Source of the DNA: an uncultured Lachnospiraceae bacterium
Lineage (GTDB): Bacteria; Bacillota; Clostridia; Lachnospirales; Lachnospiraceae
Reading direction: 5' to 3'
DNA: 47,793 bases
Assembly: GCA_902802515.1 (NCBI GenBank)
Contig: CADCMM010000024.1
Span: forward strand, 1 to 47,793
A model generated the notes under the pieces. The model searched no databases. It saw only the letters and a list, made by a program, of their open reading frames with translations, and was not told the DNA's origin. Of the stretch, positions 42,967 to 47,793 are shown piece after piece. Position 1 is the first letter of the stretch. Every line of letters starts with the position of its first letter. The translations under genes were made by a program, and so were the position numbers.

Positions 42967-44199
42967 ATGAAGAAACGTATTGCACTGTTTCTTACATCAG
43001 CGATGCTGATCAGTTCATTCGCTGGTGCTGTCACTGTTAACGCGGAAGAGGAAAAAGATTATTCGGATTATACCATTCGCATCTACTCTAACTCAAACTC
43101 TACGGAGCGTACTACCTGGCTCATTAACGAAGCTGCCGACGCTGGTTTTAGCATCAGCATTGATGACAACTCCGTTATCTCCGGTGACACCGCGGCGATC
43201 CAGGCGGCAAACGAGAATAAGGACGGCGATATCATTTTCGGTTTAAACGAGGTTCGCTGGAGTCAGCTGATCAATGGCGAGTACGAAAACCTGACTGTAG
43301 CTGATTGGACTCCGTCCTGGGCAGAACAGGTTGGCGACTATGTATATCCGGGCAAGGCATATGGCCTGGTTATTCAGAACGTACTGATGCTCTATAGAAA
43401 TGATGAACTGGGCACCAATGGCGAAGAACTGCATTTTGATCATTGGGCAGACATCGTTGACTGTGGATACACCTGGTATCGTCAGAACAAAGTTGGCGGC
43501 ACCACCAATGCAAACATTAACTCAGCTATCCTGTACGCATTCACCGATCCCGATTCTGAGGCAGGCGGTATCTCTCTGGATGGATGGAAGACTCTGTGGA
43601 ACTACTGCGCAAACGGCAAATATTCTTCTGATGATACATACAAATACGGCTTCGATCCGCTGAACAATGGTGATGTTGCTGTATCTACTTATTATTCTTC
43701 TTCTCTGTACGGCAAGATCGACGCTGCTGCAGAAAGCTCTGACACTCCGCTCCTGGGCACTCTGGAGCCGGAAAACTGGGCGCTGGTTGATATCGCTGAC
43801 GGAACTTACTACATCGCAGAGTACATCGGTATTCTGGATAAGGAAGGAAGAACGGATGAAGAAACTGAAGCAGTGGAAGCATTCGCAGAGTGGTTTGGCT
43901 CCGCGGAAGTTCAGGCTGCATGGGGCGAAGAATTTGACTCCTTCCCGTGCAATGAGGATGCTGCAGACGAACTGTATCCGGACGGCATTCCGGCTATCTA
44001 TGAGCTGAAGAACTTCTCTCTGGAGACTGTAGAGGGAACAGATATGACTTATGCTGAGTATGTGGGTGCTCACACAGCTGAGTGGACCAACATCATGACA
44101 AACCTGGGCTTCTACTGGGCAGACGCATCTGCAGCACCCAGCGAGCCGGATTGGGAGAACCTTGACTGGGCAACCCTGACACAGGCGGCAGAAGAGTAA
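42967..44199 (+). CDS. ABC transporter solute-binding protein, signal peptide without lipobox
   Basis: A 410-residue exported binding protein. The start at 42967 follows AAGGAGG and gives a clean signal peptide (MKKRIALFLTSAMLISSF, cleaved near VNA-EEE); the frame open further upstream crosses the promoter and is not translated. There is no Cys near the cleavage site, so no lipid anchor, unusual for a Gram-positive binding protein. The mature part resembles iron- or polyamine-type extracellular binding proteins (family 1/6 folds): TIRIYSNSNSTERTTW near the start and DGDIIFGLNEVRW in the middle. The mature sequence is acidic and rich in Trp and Tyr. It is first in an operon with an ATPase and fused permease. 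Confidence 0.85.
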   Translation: MKKRIALFLTSAMLISSFAGAVTVNAEEEKDYSDYTIRIYSNSNSTERTTWLINEAADAGFSISIDDNSVISGDTAAIQAANENKDGDIIFGLNEVRWSQLINGEYENLTVADWTPSWAEQVGDYVYPGKAYGLVIQNVLMLYRNDELGTNGEELHFDHWADIVDCGYTWYRQNKVGGTTNANINSAILYAFTDPDSEAGGISLDGWKTLWNYCANGKYSSDDTYKYGFDPLNNGDVAVSTYYSSSLYGKIDAAAESSDTPLLGTLEPENWALVDIADGTYYIAEYIGILDKEGRTDEETEAVEAFAEWFGSAEVQAAWGEEFDSFPCNEDAADELYPDGIPAIYELKNFSLETVEGTDMTYAEYVGAHTAEWTNIMTNLGFYWADASAAPSEPDWENLDWATLTQAAEE

Positions 44200-44207
44200 T
44201 CTGTGCC

Positions 44208-44310
44208 TTTTGGAACGACTAAGGAAGTCGTCCCAAAATCCGCCTGTCGGCGGATACGCCCCTTCGTGCCTAGGTGAGTACGAAATCGATACACTGATTT
44301 GTATCAATTT
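44208..44310 (+). terminator. Three hairpins between the binding protein and ATPase genes
   Basis: TTTTGGAACGACT (44208-44220) pairs with AGTCGTCCCAAAA (44226-44238) with one mismatch. CCGCC-TGTC-GGCGG follows at 44240-44253. GATAC (44288-44292) with GTATC (44301-44305) and then AATTTTTAT forms a weak terminator. They probably reduce read-through so that the binding protein is made in excess. Confidence 0.6.
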
Positions 44311-44322
44311 TTATGCATTTGA

Positions 44323-44339
44323 AAACACATGATGTGTTT
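44323..44339. promoter_or_regulatory. 17-bp perfect palindrome
   Basis: AAACACAT-G-ATGTGTTT is a perfect inverted repeat around one base. It sits between the terminator-like hairpins and the structured element. It resembles a dimeric regulator site, but no promoter could be placed next to it. Confidence 0.4.
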
Positions 44340-44371
44340 CCAAAACTGAAAAACTAAGATGAGATAATATA

Positions 44372-44456
44372 AGGGCTTCCGTGGAAAGTGGAGCAGGGAG
44401 GACTAAGCGAACACAGGATAGTCGGACCTGATTGCTTGCTTTCAGTGGAAGCCCTG
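44372..44456. repeat. Large hairpin element, copy 2
   Basis: AGGGCTTCC at 44372-44380 pairs with GGAAGCCCT at 44448-44456, extended by GAAAG/CTTTC with a mismatch between. The interior has AAGCGAACACAGGATA (44404-44419), the same block as copy 1 at 29042, flanked by GACT and AGTC. It lies 22 bases upstream of the ATPase start on the coding strand. Confidence 0.6.
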
Positions 44457-44478
44457 TATTGTTTTGAAGGAGACAGCT

Positions 44479-45516
44479 ATGATCAAACTGAACGACATAG
44501 TCGTAAAGTTCGGGGATTTTACCGCGCTTCACGACATCAATATCCATGTAAAAGAAGGGGAATTTTTCACGTTCCTTGGGCCATCCGGATGCGGAAAGAC
44601 TACAACGCTTCGTACTATTACCGGTTTTATTGAACCGGTAAAAGGTTCTGTAGTGATGAAGGAACGCGACATTACCCATGTTCCTATTGAAAATAGAAAT
44701 ATTGGTATTGTATTTCAGAGTTATGCGCTTTTCCCCACCATGACAGTGTATGACAATATTGCGTTTGGATTAAAGATCAAAAAGATGAAAAAAACGGAAA
44801 TTGACCGGAAGGTGCGGGAGATCGCGCGCAAGGTGGATCTGACAGATGAACAGCTGGCCAAAGCGGTTTCTCAGCTCTCCGGCGGGCAGCAGCAGCGTGT
44901 GGCCATCGCAAGAGCGCTGGTGACAGATCCGGCTATTATCTGTATGGATGAGCCTCTTTCCAATCTGGACGCGAAGCTGAGAGTACAGCTTAGAAATGAG
45001 CTGAAAAAGATGCAGAAAGATTTTGGCATTACCACCATTTACGTTACCCATGATCAGGAAGAAGCCCTGACGCTCTCGGATCGTATTGCTGTGTTCAATA
45101 AGGGTTATATTGAGCAGATCGGTACGCCTAATGAAGTGTACAATTTCTCAAAGACGGAGTTTGTCTGCAACTTCATCGGCGATATCAACCGTCTCTCGAA
45201 TGGCGTCGTGAAGAAGCTGGCGCAGAGCGGTGCGAAAGTAAATCCGGAATATCATAATTACATACGTTTGGAGCGTCTGCATGTGAACACGCAGGCGAAA
45301 CCGGGGCAACTGCTGCTGGACGGTGTGGTGGAAAGCCGGGAGTATTATGGCCTCTATATCAAGTATTATATTAATCTGGGCTCCCAGGTGATCAAGGTCA
45401 TCGAAAAGAACGATGGAGTGCGGATCTACGAGGAGGGACAGAAGATCCAGGTGGTTTTAGACCCTGCCGATATCATGGCGTATCCGCCGGGAGAGGGAAA
45501 TGAGGTGGAGGAATGA
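44479..45516 (+). CDS. ABC importer ATPase (Fbp/Pot type)
   Basis: A 345-residue ATPase. The start at 44479 has GAAGGAGA upstream; an ATG at 44464 lies within the T-rich 3' side of the hairpin element. Walker A is GPSGCGKTTTL, the Q-loop VFQSYALFP, the signature LSGGQQQRVAIARAL, Walker B ICMDEPLSNLDAKL and the H-loop YVTHDQEEAL. The C-terminal 100 residues (after FIGDINRL) form a TOBE-like regulatory domain. The closest general type is the iron(III)/polyamine/aminoethylphosphonate importers. Its stop overlaps the permease start (ATGA). Confidence 0.92.
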   Translation: MIKLNDIVVKFGDFTALHDINIHVKEGEFFTFLGPSGCGKTTTLRTITGFIEPVKGSVVMKERDITHVPIENRNIGIVFQSYALFPTMTVYDNIAFGLKIKKMKKTEIDRKVREIARKVDLTDEQLAKAVSQLSGGQQQRVAIARALVTDPAIICMDEPLSNLDAKLRVQLRNELKKMQKDFGITTIYVTHDQEEALTLSDRIAVFNKGYIEQIGTPNEVYNFSKTEFVCNFIGDINRLSNGVVKKLAQSGAKVNPEYHNYIRLERLHVNTQAKPGQLLLDGVVESREYYGLYIKYYINLGSQVIKVIEKNDGVRIYEEGQKIQVVLDPADIMAYPPGEGNEVEE

Positions 45517-47417
45517 GTACAAGTTCTAAACGGAGATTTGAACCGGAGTGGGTAGTGCGCATTCTGGGGATCGCCTTCTTTGCCTATCTGTTTTTTGGAT
45601 TTATGCTGATGCCCTGCCTGAATACTCTGACCAGCATTTTCAATGCAAAGAACGCGTCAGGGGAGAGAGATGCTTTCGCGGTGATCCGCTTTTTCTTTGC
45701 TGGAAGCATGGGCAAGTATGTGTGGAATTCTTTAAAACTTGCCATCTGTCTGGTCATTACGGTGAACGTGGTAGGCGTATCAATCGTGCTTCTGACCGAA
45801 TATTTTGATATCAAAGGCGCTAAGATCCTGCGTCTTGGATATATGACGACACTGATCTATTCCGGTGTGGCACTGGTGACCGGATACCTGTTCCTCTATG
45901 CGCCGGATGGAATATTAACCTCGGCTCTGAGAAACGCATTCCCGAATTTCAATGCCAGCTGGTTTACAGGGTTCAACGCGGTGCTGTTCACCATGACCTT
46001 TGCCTGCACCAGTAACCATGCGCTGTTCTTGCGAAATGCTATCCGGGGTATTGACTACAATACCGTGGAGGCGGCGAGAAATATGGGAGCTAAACCTTTT
46101 AAAGTGCTATGGAAAGTGGTATTTCCCACTCTGATCCCTACCATGTTTTCTCTGACGGTTATGACGTTCATCACCGGGCTTTGTGCTATGTCCGCGCCGA
46201 CACTGTTGGGGTATGATTCTATCAACCCTGAAATCGTCCGCCTGGCAGGTTCTTCCTCCGCGGATGAGGCATTCCCCCAGGCCCGCGCGGCGCTGCTGTC
46301 TATTATCCTGGCGATGTTCACCATTATACTGTTGACAGTGCTTTCCGCCTACGAGCGAAAGGGGCATTACCTTTCCGTCTCCAAGACAAAAGCAAAACTA
46401 CAGAAGCAGAAGATCACGAACCCGGTGGCAAATGTGCTGGCTCACATATATGCTTATGTGTTGTTTATCATCTATATGACGCCGGTAGTGATGATCATTA
46501 TCTTCTCGTTCCAGACCTACGGAGCGATCCGGATGAAAAAGCTGGATCTGACCAATTGGACTTTTATTAACTTCTTCGGTCAGCAGGATTATGAGTACTT
46601 AACAAACCGGGGAAAATATAAGCTGCGTAAAGGCGCTATTTCAGGTGTGTTCTCCAACGACGCTACCCTGGGCGGCATCAAACTGAGCTTTATCCTTTCG
46701 GTGCTTGCGGCTGCTCTGGCTTGCATCATCGTTGTGATCGCCTGCAACTATATGTTCAACAAGAAACATAAAAAGAGCGGAGTGATCCTGGAGTATGCTC
46801 TGTTGTTCCCATGGCTGCTTCCCACGATCCTGATCTGTTATTCGTACCGGACGTACTTCAACAGCGACGCCATCTGGTATGTAGGAAATACCAATCTGTA
46901 CTATGCAGACAGGGTGCGTATCCTGATCGTTATGGCTTATACGGTGACGAAACTGCCGTTCTCCCTGAGAATGATCAAGGCCTCATTCTATTCCATTGAT
47001 GAGGAACTGGAGGATGCGGCCAGAAACCTGGGATCCTCCAGACTGCGAACGTTTTTGCGGGTGAAGCTGCCCATTATACTGCCCAGCGTGCTGGCGGTGT
47101 TTGCCCTGAACTTTAACGCGCTCTTTACGGAGTATGATATGTCGGCTACCTTTGCCAGCTCTTACGGTACCAGTTATGCCATGGTAATTCAGGCAATGTG
47201 CGCGGAGGAAGGGCTTTACGGCTACAATGTCAATGCCAGCGGACGACGATGCGCATCCACGGTATTTATCATGGTGGTATCCGGACTGATCCTCTACCTC
47301 GTCTACGGCGTAGGCGCCAGAGATCTGGTAGACAAACTGGAAGTAAAGCGAAAGCGGAAAGAACGGTGGGAGAAATTTGCCGGAATATTCCGAAAGAGAA
47401 AAGTGGCTGCTGGCTGA
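45513..47417 (+). CDS. ABC importer permease, two fused BPD-type membrane domains
   Basis: A 634-residue permease with about twelve membrane helices. It contains two EAA loops, EAARNMGAKPFKVLWKVVFP near residue 190 and DAARNLGSSRLRTFLRVKLP near 510, so one chain supplies both membrane halves, as in FbpB-type iron and PhnU/ThiP-type permeases. The start overlaps the ATPase gene by four bases. The C terminus is strongly basic (KRKRKERW). Substrate is not determined; the binding protein lacks features that would decide between ferric iron, polyamines and phosphonates. Confidence 0.92.
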   Translation: MSTSSKRRFEPEWVVRILGIAFFAYLFFGFMLMPCLNTLTSIFNAKNASGERDAFAVIRFFFAGSMGKYVWNSLKLAICLVITVNVVGVSIVLLTEYFDIKGAKILRLGYMTTLIYSGVALVTGYLFLYAPDGILTSALRNAFPNFNASWFTGFNAVLFTMTFACTSNHALFLRNAIRGIDYNTVEAARNMGAKPFKVLWKVVFPTLIPTMFSLTVMTFITGLCAMSAPTLLGYDSINPEIVRLAGSSSADEAFPQARAALLSIILAMFTIILLTVLSAYERKGHYLSVSKTKAKLQKQKITNPVANVLAHIYAYVLFIIYMTPVVMIIIFSFQTYGAIRMKKLDLTNWTFINFFGQQDYEYLTNRGKYKLRKGAISGVFSNDATLGGIKLSFILSVLAAALACIIVVIACNYMFNKKHKKSGVILEYALLFPWLLPTILICYSYRTYFNSDAIWYVGNTNLYYADRVRILIVMAYTVTKLPFSLRMIKASFYSIDEELEDAARNLGSSRLRTFLRVKLPIILPSVLAVFALNFNALFTEYDMSATFASSYGTSYAMVIQAMCAEEGLYGYNVNASGRRCASTVFIMVVSGLILYLVYGVGARDLVDKLEVKRKRKERWEKFAGIFRKRKVAAG

Positions 47418-47445
47418 TTCTGGCAGCGTAAGAGAAAGACGAGGA

Positions 47446-47470
47446 GCCCGCTTAGCGGGCTTCTTATCTT
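47446..47470 (+). terminator. Terminator hairpin after the ABC operon
   Basis: AGCCCGC-TTA-GCGGGCT at 47446-47462 is a perfect 7-bp stem followed by a T-rich TCTTATCTT. Confidence 0.75.
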
Positions 47471-47541
47471 CGTATAGGAAACTTCGTCTCCTATACGAGA
47501 AAGCCCTTCGGGCAAAGGATGCGCAGCTTCGCGCGCGAAGC
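47471..47541. repeat. Cluster of three further hairpins
   Basis: TCGTATAGGA (47471-47480) pairs with TCCTATACGA (47490-47499) over 10 bp. GCCC-TTC-GGGC is at 47504-47514. GCTTCGCGCGCGAAGC at 47526-47541 is a perfect 16-base palindrome followed by a T-rich stretch. No gene is present. Confidence 0.7.
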
Positions 47542-47634
47542 ACACTTTTGTTCTTCCGCTAAGATATATTTTCGAAGGTTCAAATTGATAAAAGAATCAT
47601 GGATAAAAAAATTCTAGAAAATTGTAAAAAACTG

Positions 47635-47663
47635 TTGACAAACGTATTTGAACGTGATATTCT
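47635..47663 (+). promoter_or_regulatory. Strong promoter near the right edge
   Basis: TTGACA at 47635-47640 and TATTCT at 47658-47663 with a 17-base spacer, preceded by a very A-rich stretch that could act as an UP element. Confidence 0.7.
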
Positions 47664-47793
47664 ATCAAAGTTGCGTCTGAGAGATGAGCAACAAAGTACA
47701 TTGATAACTGAACAGTGAAACAACCTTGAAAAATTCTAAAAGTTTTATTTTTTAAGGAACGACGACTAAAAAGTCGTAAAACCTAAACAGCAG
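47664..47793 (+). promoter_or_regulatory. Possible rRNA operon leader (cut by window end)
   Basis: The sequence after the promoter includes ACATTGATAACTGAACAGTG (47699-47718), reminiscent of the TTGAAAACTGAACA motif found before rRNA genes in Firmicutes. An A/T-rich run and the hairpin ACGACT-AAAA-AGTCGT (47768-47783) follow. No ORF starts here. The 16S gene, if present, would begin beyond the window. Confidence 0.4.

Noticed and set aside
1..47793. tRNA genes
   Set aside because: I scanned intergenic gaps for GGTTCGA-type T arms and acceptor pairs and saw no convincing cloverleaf; a tRNAscan run would settle this.

Overview
The window is a chromosomal segment of a Gram-positive, spore-former-type clostridium, most likely a member of the Lachnospiraceae. 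Pointers are the gene order (GerMN-comEC, dnaG-rpoD-trmK, rho-rpmE-DUF1385-prmC-prfA), the clostridial families (TIGR01906, TIGR04086, PPi-dependent phosphofructokinase, M16C peptidase), strong AGGAGG-type ribosome binding sites and consensus SigA promoters. I cannot fix the genus. No tRNA gene, rRNA gene body or CRISPR array was seen.

Layout. 1-9.8 kb: tail of a probable histidine kinase, a GerMN lipoprotein and comEC, then dGTPase-like protein, dnaG, rpoD, trmK and a TGS/uridine-kinase-type nucleoside kinase. 9.8-21.5 kb: an unknown lipoprotein, glycyl-tRNA synthetase, PPi-PFK, a TIGR01906 membrane protein, a shrunken GH3-like protein, an M16C peptidase, era, recO, and rplM-rpsI behind a long leader. 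21.5-28.9 kb: an accessory island. 29.1-42.8 kb (mostly plus strand): CorC/HlyC-type membrane protein (minus strand), TIGR04086 protein, rho, rpmE, DUF1385 protein, prmC, prfA, glmM, an ABC exporter, two aminotransferases (one HisC-like), a small-multidrug-export-type protein and a methyltransferase. 42.8-47.4 kb: a three-gene ABC importer operon. The last 150 bases look like the promoter and leader of an operon beyond the window, possibly rrn.

The island is nested. An ATPase of the AAA/DUF4143 type sits behind a promoter overlapped by 12-bp repeats and is followed by the first 95 codons of a PD-(D/E)XK-like gene. That gene is cut by an IS3-family element (inverted ends at 23721 and 28479). 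The IS3 orfB is itself split by a 3.4-kb element carrying three overlapping tyrosine recombinase genes, the layout known as a recombinase-in-trio (RIT) element. Each RIT end carries three copies of an 11-bp motif in mirror-image order, one edge abuts a 32-bp perfect palindrome, and a 10-bp hairpin stem covers the ribosome binding site of the first recombinase. To the right of the IS3 lies the 3' remnant of an IS66 transposase with its terminal repeat.

Other points: two intergenic structured elements, 15 kb apart, share the block AAGCGAACAyAGGATA; a ~100-bp MITE-like inverted repeat flanked by an 8-bp direct repeat lies upstream of rplM; a GH3 homologue lacks the catalytic His loop; and the ABC solute-binding protein has no lipobox cysteine.
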